DNA of 64,000 bases, from contig JAACUH010000063.1 of NCBI GenBank assembly GCA_009993005.1, positions 1-64,000 on the forward strand, given 5' to 3'. The DNA is from Rhodobacterales bacterium (GTDB lineage: Bacteria > Pseudomonadota > Alphaproteobacteria > Rhodobacterales > Rhodobacteraceae). The notes beneath the pieces were generated by a model. That model did not search any database. It was given only the letters and a program-made list of their open reading frames with translations, and was not told where the DNA came from. Shown piece by piece: positions 25,123 through 37,231 of the stretch; the first letter of the stretch is position 1; every line of letters begins with the position of its first letter. Both the position numbers and the translations under genes were made by a program.

Positions 25123-26109
25123 ATGAAACGCGCAATCACCGTGGCGCTTGCCGCCGCTATCCTGGCCAGCCCGGCCGCCGCTCAAGACGTTGACGCTGCC
25201 GGCAAGCTGGTGTTGTACACATCACAGCCCAACGCCGACGCGCAGCGTACCGTCGATGCCTTCAAGGCCGCATATCCCAACGTCGAGGTGGACTGGATCC
25301 GCGATGGCACCACCCAGGTGATGGCCCGCCTTGAGGCCGAGTTTGCCGCCGGTGCGCCGCAGCCCGATGTCCTGTTGATCGCCGACACGGTGGTGATGGA
25401 AGGGCTTGAGGCGCAAGGCCGCCTTCTGGCCTATCCCGAGGCCGATGTTTCGGCCTATGATCCGGCCCTGATGGACCCCGAGCATCACTATTTCTCGACC
25501 AAGCTGATCACCACCGGCATCATTTACAACACCGCAGCGCCCTTCGTGCCCACCTCCTGGGGCGATCTTCTGCGCCCCGAGGCGCAAGGCCAGATTGCCA
25601 TGCCATCGCCGCTGGCCTCGGGGGCGGCAACGATCCACATGGTGTCGCTGACGTCGCACCCCGATCTGGGCTGGGACTATTACCAGGGGCTGGCCGATCA
25701 GGGCGCCAATCCGCAGGGCGGCAATGGCGGTGTCTACAAGGCCGTCGCGGGGGGGGAACAGATGTTCGGCATGGTTGTAGATTTCTTGCCGATCCGGGAA
25801 ATTCCCAACGGCGCGCCTGTCGGTTTTGTCTTTCCCGAAGAAGGTGTTTCGGCGGTGACCGAACCTGTGGCGATCCTGTCCACCGCGCAGAACGTGCCGG
25901 CGGCGCAGGCCTTCGTCGATTTCCTGCTGTCGCCGGAAGGTCAGCAACTGGCCGCCGACATGGGGTATCTGCCGGCGCATCCGGCGATCACGCCGCCGGC
26001 CGGTTTTCCGCCGCTGGATGAAATCCGCCTGCTGGATTTCGATCCGGCCATGGCGCTGCAAAACGCCGACGCCAATCGTCTGCGCTTTGTCGAGATGTTC
26101 GGCGGCTGA
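25123..26109 (+). CDS. ABC transporter substrate-binding protein (Fe3+/2-aminoethylphosphonate type)
   Basis: 328-residue periplasmic protein. A signal peptide is at residues 1-20 (AAAILASPAAA-Q). The mature LVLYTSQPNADAQRTVDAF and the PDVLLIADTVVMEGL segment are typical of the AfuA/FbpA/PhnS cluster. The ferric-binding tyrosine pair is not obvious, so a phosphonate, phosphorylated sugar or other anion is as likely as iron. Start chosen from GAGGGAAACGAA before 25123. Confidence 0.88.
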   Translation: MKRAITVALAAAILASPAAAQDVDAAGKLVLYTSQPNADAQRTVDAFKAAYPNVEVDWIRDGTTQVMARLEAEFAAGAPQPDVLLIADTVVMEGLEAQGRLLAYPEADVSAYDPALMDPEHHYFSTKLITTGIIYNTAAPFVPTSWGDLLRPEAQGQIAMPSPLASGAATIHMVSLTSHPDLGWDYYQGLADQGANPQGGNGGVYKAVAGGEQMFGMVVDFLPIREIPNGAPVGFVFPEEGVSAVTEPVAILSTAQNVPAAQAFVDFLLSPEGQQLAADMGYLPAHPAITPPAGFPPLDEIRLLDFDPAMALQNADANRLRFVEMFGG

Positions 26110-26168
26110 CGCTGGATCGGATCAAGACATATCTGCCGGGCGGCGAGGGGGTAACCCTTGCCGCCCTT

Positions 26169-27824
26169 GTGCTGTTCGCGGCGGCGCTGATGGTGGCGCC
26201 GCTCGGGCTGTTGCTGCAACTGGGGATGATGGACGACGGCGCGCCGTCGCTTGCGCCGATCCGGGATGCGCTGGGCAATCGTTCGGTCGGGCGGGCGCTG
26301 TGGAATTCGCTGGAAAGCGCGGGCGTCTCGGCGGTGCTTTCACTGGCTGTGGGCACCTTTTTGGCGTTGGTCATGGGGTTGACCAACCTGCGCGGCAAGG
26401 CGGTGTTCACCTTTCTGATCCTGATCCCGATGATGATCCCGCCGCATGTCACCGCCATCGCCTGGACCCAGGCGTTGGGTCCGTCCTCGCCACTGCTGGG
26501 GGCGCTGGGGCTGGCGCCGCCGCCCGGATCGCCGCATCCGCTGTATGGTGGTGGCGGGGTGATCGCCTTGTTGGCGGTGCAGCACATGCCTTTGGTGTTT
26601 CTGGTGGTGCTGGCCGCAGTGCGCAGTCTGCCGCGCGAAATGGCCGAGGCGGCGCGGGTTTCGGGTGCCGGCACGGGGCGGTTGCTGGGCCGGATTATCC
26701 TGCCGCTGCTGGTTCCGGGGCTTCTGGCGGCCTATGCGCTGGCCTTCGTTTCCGCCCTTGGAAATTTCGGCATACCGGCGCTTTTGGGCATTCCGGGGCG
26801 ATACACCACGCTGCCGGTGCTGATCTGGCAGCGGTTGTCGTCTTTCGGGCCATCAATGCTGGCCGATGTGGCCGTGATTTCAGCGCTGATGGCGCTGGTC
26901 GCCATCGCGGTTGTCACGGTGCAGATGACATTGGCCGCGCGCCACCGTGCCGCGCTGATCGGGCCGCCGCAACCGCCACTGTTCCTCGATCTGGGCCGCG
27001 CCCGACCGCTGGCCGAGGCGGCGCTGGCGCTGTTCGTGCTGGTGGTTCTGGGGTTGCCGATGGCGGCGTTGTTCGGCACGGCGCTGGTTCCGACCTATGG
27101 CGTGCCGCTGTCGTTCGGCACGCTGACCCTGGCCAACTTCGAGCAGATTCTGTTTCATCAGGCCGTCACGGCGCGGGCCTTTGTCAATTCAACCCTTGCC
27201 GCCGGGGTGGCGGCGATGGTGCTGGCGGTGCTGGCGGCGCTTCTGGCGCGGATCACCGCCGGGCCACGGGGCGCGCGGCGGCGCATCGGCGCGGGGCTGT
27301 CGGCGCTGGCCGAAACCACCTATGCGATTCCGGGTCTGGTTATTTCGATCGCCTTCATTCTCACCTTCCTGCGGCCTTTGCCTGTTCTGGAACTGTCGCT
27401 TTACAACACGATGTGGATCATAGTTCTGGCCTATCTCTGTGCCTTCTTTGCGGTTGCGCTGAAACCCGTCGCGGCGGCTTGTCTGCAACTGGACCCGGCG
27501 CTGGACGAGGCGGCGCGCGTGGCCGGTGCGGGCTGGGGTCGGCGGATGCGGTGCATTTTCCTGCCGCTTGTGGCGCCTGCCGCTGCCTCAGGGGCGATCC
27601 TGGTGTTTCTGACCGCCTATAACGAGGTGACAGTGTCGGCCCTGCTGTGGTCAACCGGAACGGAAACCATCGGCACCGTGATCTTCAATTATGAAAATGG
27701 CGGCTATACCACGCTCGCGGCGGCGATGTCGGCGGTGACGGTTCTGGCGACGGTGGTTCTGATGGCGCTGCTTGATCTTCTGGGGCGCCGCTTGCCGTCC
27801 GGTGTCGTGCCCTGGCGTCTGTGA
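26169..27824 (+). CDS. ABC transporter permease, two fused domains (FbpB/PhnT-like)
   Basis: About 551 residues with two permease domains of about six helices each. Coupling motifs are EMAEAARVSGAGTGRLLGRI (near residue 157) and ALDEAARVAGAGWGRRMRC (near residue 442). The GTG at 26169 is the first standard start, but the frame stays open back to the binding-protein stop. A CTG at 26106 overlapping TGA would add 21 residues (LTLDRIKTYLPGGEGV) and complete helix 1, so the true start may be that CTG. Stops 4 bp from the convergent ATPase gene. Confidence 0.85.
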   Translation: MLFAAALMVAPLGLLLQLGMMDDGAPSLAPIRDALGNRSVGRALWNSLESAGVSAVLSLAVGTFLALVMGLTNLRGKAVFTFLILIPMMIPPHVTAIAWTQALGPSSPLLGALGLAPPPGSPHPLYGGGGVIALLAVQHMPLVFLVVLAAVRSLPREMAEAARVSGAGTGRLLGRIILPLLVPGLLAAYALAFVSALGNFGIPALLGIPGRYTTLPVLIWQRLSSFGPSMLADVAVISALMALVAIAVVTVQMTLAARHRAALIGPPQPPLFLDLGRARPLAEAALALFVLVVLGLPMAALFGTALVPTYGVPLSFGTLTLANFEQILFHQAVTARAFVNSTLAAGVAAMVLAVLAALLARITAGPRGARRRIGAGLSALAETTYAIPGLVISIAFILTFLRPLPVLELSLYNTMWIIVLAYLCAFFAVALKPVAAACLQLDPALDEAARVAGAGWGRRMRCIFLPLVAPAAASGAILVFLTAYNEVTVSALLWSTGTETIGTVIFNYENGGYTTLAAAMSAVTVLATVVLMALLDLLGRRLPSGVVPWRL

Positions 27825-27828
27825 CACC

Positions 27829-28863
27829 TCAGCCGGGCAACAGCCAGCCCCCCAGGACGCGCAGCGCAAGCGTTTCGCCCGGACGCACCGGGCGCGTCAG
27901 ATGCAGCGCGAAGGATTCCGCAAGTTCGCCCGCCTTCACCTTTGCCTCCCACTGGCCGCCGCGGTACAGCACCGACAGAACATGCGCCGCAATCAGATCG
28001 TCGGCCGCTGTGCCGTCGGCCACCAGATCCGCAGGCCGGAACAGTGCAAAACGGGGGCCGTCCGGCCCACCGGCGCCGCGCAATGTGACGGCGCGCCCGG
28101 CAAGAAACGCCTGACCATTGCGCAGCGTGACCGGCTGAACCACGCCCTGCCCGATGAACCGGGCCACCTCGACCGATGCCGGGCGTTCGTAAATCTGTTC
28201 CGGCGCACCAACCTGAAGAAACCGCCCGCCCGACATCACCGCCATCCGGTCCGCCACCGCCATCGCTTCGCGCTGGTCATGGGTGATGTAAACGGTCGTC
28301 GCCCCCGAGGCGCGGTGAAAGGCGGCCAGTTCTTCTTCCATCGCCTGTCGCAGATGCGGGTCGAGATTGGCCAAAGGCTCATCCATCAGGATGGTTTCGG
28401 CCCCCTGGGCCAGACAGCGGGCCAATGCCACCCGCTGACGCTGGCCGCCTGACAGATCCGCCGGTTTGCGGTTGGCGAAACCGCTCAGCGCGACGGTGGA
28501 CAGTTGCGCATCGGCGCGGCGTGCGGCCTCGGCCCGGCCCAGCCCTTGGGCCTCGGCCGGGAAGGCGACGTTGCCACGCACATCAAGATGCGGCCAAAGC
28601 GCATAGGATTGAAACACCACGCCAACACCACGGCCCTCGGGCGGCACATGCAGGCCCGGCCCGCTGACCGGCCTGTCACCCAGAAGGATTTCACCGGCAT
28701 CCGCAGTTTCAAGCCCGGCAATCAGCCGCAGCAGCGTTGACTTGCCACAACCCGACGCGCCGACGATGGCAAAGAATTCGCCCGCCGCGACATCGGCCGT
28801 GATGCCGGCGACGGCGGCCTTACCGGCAAAGGATTTCTCAAGGTTTTTCAGAATGATCGACAT
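27829..28863 (-). CDS. ABC transporter ATP-binding protein (FbpC/PotA-like)
   Basis: 344 residues. Walker A GASGCGKST, Q-loop FQSYALWPHLDV, signature LSGGQRQRVALARCL, Walker B ETILMDEPLANLD and a C-terminal TOBE region are intact. MSIILKN at 28863 is the natural start; the frame is open further upstream. Although on the opposite strand and convergent with the binding protein and permease at 25123-27824, it is the only fitting ATPase nearby and probably completes that importer. Confidence 0.92.
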   Translation of the reverse strand: MSIILKNLEKSFAGKAAVAGITADVAAGEFFAIVGASGCGKSTLLRLIAGLETADAGEILLGDRPVSGPGLHVPPEGRGVGVVFQSYALWPHLDVRGNVAFPAEAQGLGRAEAARRADAQLSTVALSGFANRKPADLSGGQRQRVALARCLAQGAETILMDEPLANLDPHLRQAMEEELAAFHRASGATTVYITHDQREAMAVADRMAVMSGGRFLQVGAPEQIYERPASVEVARFIGQGVVQPVTLRNGQAFLAGRAVTLRGAGGPDGPRFALFRPADLVADGTAADDLIAAHVLSVLYRGGQWEAKVKAGELAESFALHLTRPVRPGETLALRVLGGWLLPG

Positions 28864-29136
28864 GGCACACAAAAGGCTGGGACAGGACAGGAGAACGCTA
28901 TTCGCGCGATTTGGCAGTCGTGTGACACGGGCAGGGGCCAATCAGTGTGCCGACGGCCTTGTGGCACCGCTCGGTTTGGCGCGCAAGGACCGGCGCACCT
29001 TGCGGCCCCGTGCGTGGCAGGGCAGCGATTGCGATCAAAGATTGAGAAGGCGGGTCAAGTGTTATAGCCATGCACTGCACGTCAGGCGCTCGGATGGTGC
29101 AGGGGGCCCGCCGCCGCCGAACAGGAGAAACCCTTC

Positions 29137-30366
29137 ATGACATCTGGCATTTTCCAAGACGCCTCTGCATCCGTTGTTCATCGGGTGCGGCATGTCCTGC
29201 GCGGGCTGTGTGCCGTCGTCGCGGTGTTTGCGTGGGTTTGCCCCGCCGTTGCACAGCAGGAGGCCGCGACCGCGCTGCGCCTGCCCACCGTCAGGGTGGC
29301 AGCGGCGCAGTTGGCCGAAGTGGTGGCGCAGGTGCCGGTATCGGGCACGTTGCTGCCCCGGACCGAGGTATTGATCTATCCGCAGGTCAGCGGCCTTGTG
29401 ATTGACGAAATCCTGGTCGAGATCGGCGACAGCGTGACGCGCGGCGATGTTCTGGCCCGGATGAACGGCCGCACCCTGGCCGCGCAACTGGCCCAGGCCG
29501 AGGCGGAAGAGGCCCGCGCGGCCGCAGGTGTGCGCCAGGCCGAAAGCCAGATTGCGGCATCCGGGGCATCGCAGGATCAGGCCGAGGCGGCGCTGAGCCG
29601 TGCCCAGAGACTGGCCCGATCGGGCAATGTGTCCGAGGCGAATCTGGACAATGCCGTCGCGGCGGCGGCCACGGCACGGGCGGCCACCGCATCGGCCCGT
29701 GACGGGCTGGCGGTGGCGCAGGCAACGGTGCGGACGGCGGCGGCGCAACGGGAAATTGCCAGCATCAACCTGGACCATGCCAATATCATGGCCCCTGCCG
29801 ATGGCCTGATCTCGGCGCGCAATGGCCAGACCGGGGCGATTACCGCGATGGCGGGCGAACCGCTGTTCCGGCTTGTGCAGGACGGGCTGATCGAGATCGA
29901 GGCCGAGGTGATCGAAACCGCGCTGGCACAGATCGCGCTGGATGATCCCGCGACGCTGGACGTGGCCGGTGTGGGGCCTGTGACGGGGCTGGTGCGGCTG
30001 ATTTCGCCCACGGTGAACCCGGCGAATCGGCTGGGCCTGATCCGCATCGCCCCCGACCGGCAGGACGGGTTGCGCGCCGGCACCTATGCCGGGGGGGTGG
30101 TGACGATTGACCGGCACGCGGCCCTGGTGGTGCCCGCGACCGCAGTGCAGATCGAAGTCGGCGCGACCTATGTGTTGCAGGTGGTTGACGGCGTGCTCAA
30201 CCGCCGCGATGTGGTGGCGGGCCTGATCTGGCAGGGCAAACGCGAAATCGTCAGCGGGCTGGCCGAGGGCGATCTGGTGGTTGCGCGGGCCGGGTCGTTC
30301 TTTGGCGATGGCGACCGGGTGACGCCGCTGTTGCCCGATGCAATCGGCGCGGAGGCCGGCCGATGA
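29137..30366 (+). CDS. RND efflux periplasmic adaptor (membrane fusion protein)
   Basis: 409 residues. An N-terminal hydrophobic export segment (about residues 18-40, ending PAVAQQ) precedes a lipoyl/barrel-sandwich half (YPQVSGLVIDEILVEIGDSV), an alanine-rich coiled-coil hairpin (residues about 110-200), the second lipoyl half (INLDHANIMAPADGLI) and a beta-barrel. It links the inner-membrane RND pump encoded next (ATGA overlap at 30363) to an outer-membrane channel not found in the window. SD AACAGGAGAAA. Confidence 0.92.
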   Translation: MTSGIFQDASASVVHRVRHVLRGLCAVVAVFAWVCPAVAQQEAATALRLPTVRVAAAQLAEVVAQVPVSGTLLPRTEVLIYPQVSGLVIDEILVEIGDSVTRGDVLARMNGRTLAAQLAQAEAEEARAAAGVRQAESQIAASGASQDQAEAALSRAQRLARSGNVSEANLDNAVAAAATARAATASARDGLAVAQATVRTAAAQREIASINLDHANIMAPADGLISARNGQTGAITAMAGEPLFRLVQDGLIEIEAEVIETALAQIALDDPATLDVAGVGPVTGLVRLISPTVNPANRLGLIRIAPDRQDGLRAGTYAGGVVTIDRHAALVVPATAVQIEVGATYVLQVVDGVLNRRDVVAGLIWQGKREIVSGLAEGDLVVARAGSFFGDGDRVTPLLPDAIGAEAGR

Positions 30367-33300
30367 ACATGTCCACATGGGCGATCCGCCGCCCGGTGCC
30401 CACGCTGGCGCTGTTTCTCGTGTTGTGCGTTGTCGGGATGGTGGGGTTCTTTCGCCTGCCGGTCACCCAGTTTCCCAATATCGACATTCCGATCATCACC
30501 GTGGCGCTGGGGCAGGCGGGGGCCGCACCTGCGGAAATCGCCACCCAGGTGGTGAAACCGATCGAGGCGGCTGTGTCGGACATCGCCGGTGTCAACCATG
30601 TTACCGCCACCGCTGCCGATGGATCGGCCCGCATCACCATCGAGTTCGAGCTTGCGGTAGACACCGATCGCGCCCTGAATGACGTCAAGGACGCAGTGGC
30701 GGGCGTGCGCGGTGACCTGCCCGAGGACGTGACCGAGCCGAACATCCAGAGGCTGGACGTGACCGGCCAGGCCATTTTGACCTATGCGGTCAGTGATCCG
30801 ACCCTGAGCATCGAGGATCTGTCCTATTTCGTGGACGAGGTTGTGGCGCGGGAAATCACCGGCGCCAGCGGCGTGGGCAAGGTTGACCGCATCGGTGGCG
30901 CCGACCGCGCCATCGAGGTCGAACTTGACCCCAACCGCCTTTTGGCCCTGCAACTGACCGCCTCGGACGTGAACCGGCAATTGCGCGCCACCAACATTGA
31001 TCTGGGGGGCGGCAGTGGCAATCTGGCCGGACAGGAATATTCGATCCGCGCCCTTGGTGCCGCCGCCACATTGGATGCCCTTGCCGCGACGCCGATTCTG
31101 GTGCCCGCAGGCGGCACGGTGCGTCTGGACGATCTGGGCCGGGTGATTGACGGATCGACCGAACCATCGTCCTTTGCCCTGCTGGACGGTCAGCCGGTGG
31201 TCGCCATTGGCATTTTCCGCTCCACCGGGGCCAGCGATCTGGCGGCGGGCGACAATGCCAAGGCGCGGATTGTCGATCTGTCCGCCGCCTATCCCAATGC
31301 CACCTTCGCGCTGATCGACGACGCCACGGTTTACACCGAAGGCAATTACAGCGCGGCGATGGACACGTTGTACGAAGGCGCCGCGCTGGCGATCATTGTC
31401 GTGTTCCTGTTCCTGAAAAACTGGCGCGCCACGATTATAACCGCCGTAGCGCTGCCGCTGTCGATCATTCCCACGTTCATTGTCATGCAGATGCTGGGGT
31501 TTTCGCTGAACACCGTGTCGCTGCTGGGCATCACCCTGGTCACCGGCATTCTGGTGGACGATGCCATCGTCGAGATCGAAAACATCGTGCGCCATATCCA
31601 GATGGGCAAACCCGCCTATGAGGCCAGCGAAGAGGCCGCATCCGAGATCGGGATGACGGTGATCGCGATCAGCTTTACCATCGTCGCGGTGTTTGCGCCG
31701 GTCAGCTTCATGTCAGGCATCGCCGGGCAGTATTTTCGGCAATTCGGGTTGACGGTTGCGGTGGCGGTGCTGTTTTCGCTGTTGGTGGCGCGGTTGATCA
31801 CGCCGATGATGGCCGCCTATTTCCTGCGCGACGGTATCGAACCCGAAGATCAAAAGGACGGCTTTGTCATGCGCGCCTATATGCGCATCCTGCGCTGGAC
31901 CCTGCACAACCGCACCGTGACACTGATCCTCGGGGTTGTGATCTTTGCCGGCTCGATCTTTTCGGCCACCTTGCTGCCCACAGAATTCATTCCTGCCGCT
32001 GACACCGGGCGTTCCAACATATCGGTCGAGCTGCCGCCGGGGTCCACCCTGCGCGATACCCGCGACACGACCCGCAGCATCAGCGAAATCCTGCGCCAGA
32101 TCGCCGAGGTGGAAAACGTGTTCGTCTATACCTCGGGCGGCGGTACCAAGGCATCGGTCGTTGTCAACTTTGGCCAGAAGGGCGACCGCGACCGGTCATC
32201 CTTCGAGATCGAGGATGACATTCGCGCGCTGCTGGCCGACGTGCCCGACGCGCGGCTGACGGTTTCGGCCACCGGGCAGCGTGACATCGAAATCAGCGTT
32301 CTGGGGGAAACCGAACGCAGCGCCGCCGCCGCCGCCCGGACATTGGCCCGCCAGATGGAAGGCCTGCCCGGCGTGCAGAACGCCACCACGACGGCGACAC
32401 TCGTGCGGCCGGAAATCCAGATCACGCCGCGCCCCGAACTGGCGGGGGCGCTGGGGGTGACGGCCTCGGCGCTGGCCTCGACCATCCGCATCGCCACCAT
32501 CGGCGACTCCGGCGCAAACCTGGCCAAGTTCAACACCGGCGAGCGGCAGATCCCGATCATCGTGCGGTTGAATGCCGATGTGCGGGACGATCTGTTTCTG
32601 ATGCAGGGCCAGCGTATTCCGTCAACCAAGGGCGCGCCGATTCCGCTGGGCGCGGTGGCCGAGGTGGCCCTGGCCACGGGGCCCAGCACGATCGAACGCT
32701 ATGACCGCAAATATCGCACATCGGTGCAGGCCGATCTGGCGCCGGGGGCGCTGTTGGGGCCGGCCTCGGCGGCGGTGGCCAGCTTGCCCATCGCCCTGGC
32801 CATGCCCGAAGGCACCCGGATTCAGCCCGCCGGCGATGCCGAGGTGATGGGCGAGGTGTTTACCCAGTTCGGGCTGGCCATGGGGGCGGGCATCCTGTTG
32901 GTTTATGTCGTTCTGGTGCTGCTGTTCTCCAGCTTTGTCACGCCGTTGACCATTCTGATGTCGCTGCCGCTGGCGATCGGCGGGGCGATCTTTGCGCTGT
33001 ATCTGGGGGGCTATGCCATCGGGCTGTCGGTGGTGATCGGGTTTCTGATGCTGATGGGAATCGTCACCAAGAACGCGATCATGCTGGTTGAATTCGCAAT
33101 GGAGGCGATGCACCGCGGCGTGCCAAGGGCCGAGGCGATGCTGGACGCCGGGCACAAGCGCGCCCGCCCGATCATCATGACAACCATTGCGATGACGGCG
33201 GGCATGGTGCCTTCGGCGCTGGCCGTCGGGGCAGGGGGTGAGTTTCGTGCGCCGATGGCTGTTGCGGTGATCGGTGGGCTGTTGTTGTCAACGCTGCTGT

Positions 33301-33416
33301 CGCTGTTGTTCGTGCCGTCACTGTTCAGCGCGATCGAAGGCTTGCGCCAGCGGGCGCGACGGATGCTGGTCACTACCCTTGGGGCGAACCAGCCCCGGCC
33401 GGATGCGGTGTCGTAG
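30363..33416 (+). CDS. RND-family efflux transporter permease (AcrB/HAE1-like)
   Basis: 1017-residue proton-driven efflux pump with the usual 12 helices and two large periplasmic loops. The proton-relay Asp pair is present in helix 4 (GILVDDAIVEIEN). N-terminal TWAIRRPVPTLALFLVLCVVG and the C-terminal GIVTKNAIMLVEFA and PMAVAVIGGLLLSTLLSL segments match HAE1 pumps. No TetR or MarR regulator and no TolC homologue lies beside the pair. Substrate unknown. Ends 20 bp before the convergent arcB. Confidence 0.95.
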   Translation: MNMSTWAIRRPVPTLALFLVLCVVGMVGFFRLPVTQFPNIDIPIITVALGQAGAAPAEIATQVVKPIEAAVSDIAGVNHVTATAADGSARITIEFELAVDTDRALNDVKDAVAGVRGDLPEDVTEPNIQRLDVTGQAILTYAVSDPTLSIEDLSYFVDEVVAREITGASGVGKVDRIGGADRAIEVELDPNRLLALQLTASDVNRQLRATNIDLGGGSGNLAGQEYSIRALGAAATLDALAATPILVPAGGTVRLDDLGRVIDGSTEPSSFALLDGQPVVAIGIFRSTGASDLAAGDNAKARIVDLSAAYPNATFALIDDATVYTEGNYSAAMDTLYEGAALAIIVVFLFLKNWRATIITAVALPLSIIPTFIVMQMLGFSLNTVSLLGITLVTGILVDDAIVEIENIVRHIQMGKPAYEASEEAASEIGMTVIAISFTIVAVFAPVSFMSGIAGQYFRQFGLTVAVAVLFSLLVARLITPMMAAYFLRDGIEPEDQKDGFVMRAYMRILRWTLHNRTVTLILGVVIFAGSIFSATLLPTEFIPAADTGRSNISVELPPGSTLRDTRDTTRSISEILRQIAEVENVFVYTSGGGTKASVVVNFGQKGDRDRSSFEIEDDIRALLADVPDARLTVSATGQRDIEISVLGETERSAAAAARTLARQMEGLPGVQNATTTATLVRPEIQITPRPELAGALGVTASALASTIRIATIGDSGANLAKFNTGERQIPIIVRLNADVRDDLFLMQGQRIPSTKGAPIPLGAVAEVALATGPSTIERYDRKYRTSVQADLAPGALLGPASAAVASLPIALAMPEGTRIQPAGDAEVMGEVFTQFGLAMGAGILLVYVVLVLLFSSFVTPLTILMSLPLAIGGAIFALYLGGYAIGLSVVIGFLMLMGIVTKNAIMLVEFAMEAMHRGVPRAEAMLDAGHKRARPIIMTTIAMTAGMVPSALAVGAGGEFRAPMAVAVIGGLLLSTLLSLLFVPSLFSAIEGLRQRARRMLVTTLGANQPRPDAVS

Positions 33417-33436
33417 CGGGCCGGCGGCGCGCGCGG

Positions 33437-34438
33437 TCAGGCCCCTATGGTGGCGACGAGGACCGCCTTGATGGAATGCAGCCGGTTTTCCGCCTGATCG
33501 AACACCACCGACGCGGCGGATTCGAACACCTCGTCGGTCACTTCCATGCAGTCGATGCCATAGGTCTGGAATATCTTTTCGCCGGTCGCGGTGTCGCGGT
33601 TGTGGAACGCCGGGAGGCAGTGCAGAAACTTGGTGTGTGGGTTTCCGGTCAAATCCATCACCTTTTGGGTGACGCTGAACGGCGACAACAGCGCGATGCG
33701 ATCCGCCCAGACACTTTCCGGCTCGCCCATCGACACCCAGACATCGGTGTAGATGTAATCACAGCCCGCAACCCCCTCGGCCAGTGTCTCGGTCAGGGTA
33801 ACGCGCGCGCCGCTGGTCTGCGCCAGCTTTTGGCACTGTTCGACCAAGCCCGCTTCTGGCCACAGGCTTTGCGGGCCGCACAGCCGGATGTCCATGCCGA
33901 TCAGGGCCGCCCCCACCATCAGCGATGATCCCATGTTGCCGCCGGTGTCGCCGACAAAGCAAAACGAAATGTCCGACAGATGCTTGTGCGTGAATTCACG
34001 CATCGTCATGAGGTCGGCCAGAATCTGCGTCGGGTGGAAATCGGCGGTCAGCCCGTTATAGACCGGCACGCCGGCAAATCGCGCCAGAACTTCGGCCTCG
34101 TCCTGACCGAACCCCCGATATTCGATGGCGTCATAAAAGCGGCCCAGCACCCGCGCCGTGTCCTTCATGGTTTCCTTGGTGCCGATATGGCTGCCCGATG
34201 GGCCCAGATAGGTGACATGCGCGCCCTGATCAAAGGCGGCCACCTCAAACGCGCTGCGGGTGCGGGTGCTGTCTTTTTCAAAGATCAACGCGATGTTTTT
34301 GCCGCACAGCCTGGGCCGTTCGGTGCCTGTGGCCTTTGCCTCTTTCAGGCTGGCCCCCAGCCGCAGAAGAAAGCGCAGCTCTTGTGGGCTGAAGTCAAGC
34401 AGTTTTACAAAGCTGCGACCGTGCAGATTTTGTGCCAT
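33437..34438 (-). CDS. arcB: Ornithine carbamoyltransferase, catabolic type
   Basis: 333 residues. Carbamoyl-phosphate motif [13 protein letters not shown] and ornithine-loop HCLPAFHN are all present, in a protein of the OTC length. It is third in an arcD-arcA-arcB operon 12 bp behind arcA, so it should run in the catabolic direction, splitting citrulline with phosphate into ornithine and carbamoyl phosphate. SD GAAAGGAAC precedes 34438. No carbamate kinase gene (arcC) follows; the next gene is the convergent RND pump. Confidence 0.94.
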   Translation of the reverse strand: MAQNLHGRSFVKLLDFSPQELRFLLRLGASLKEAKATGTERPRLCGKNIALIFEKDSTRTRSAFEVAAFDQGAHVTYLGPSGSHIGTKETMKDTARVLGRFYDAIEYRGFGQDEAEVLARFAGVPVYNGLTADFHPTQILADLMTMREFTHKHLSDISFCFVGDTGGNMGSSLMVGAALIGMDIRLCGPQSLWPEAGLVEQCQKLAQTSGARVTLTETLAEGVAGCDYIYTDVWVSMGEPESVWADRIALLSPFSVTQKVMDLTGNPHTKFLHCLPAFHNRDTATGEKIFQTYGIDCMEVTDEVFESAASVVFDQAENRLHSIKAVLVATIGA

Positions 34439-34450
34439 GGGGTGTTCCTT

Positions 34451-37101
<2,651 letters not shown>

Positions 37102-37161
37102 GGATCTGCTCCCGAAGGTGAGGTGTCGCAATCACCATAAGCCGGATTCGGTTGGGGAGAG

Positions 37162-37175
37162 TTGATACAGATCAG
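37162..37175. promoter_or_regulatory. FNR/FnrL-type binding site
   Basis: TTGATACAGATCAG matches the FNR consensus TTGAT-N4-ATCAA in 9 of 10 defined positions. It sits between the divergent arc operon (start 37101) and the P-type ATPase gene (start 37232), close enough to affect either. Arginine deiminase operons are commonly controlled by FNR/ANR proteins. Confidence 0.7.
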
Positions 37176-37231
37176 GACACATCCGTGGTTCATCGTGTCA
37201 TGCTGATGCCAGTCCACGAAAGGTCTGCCCC

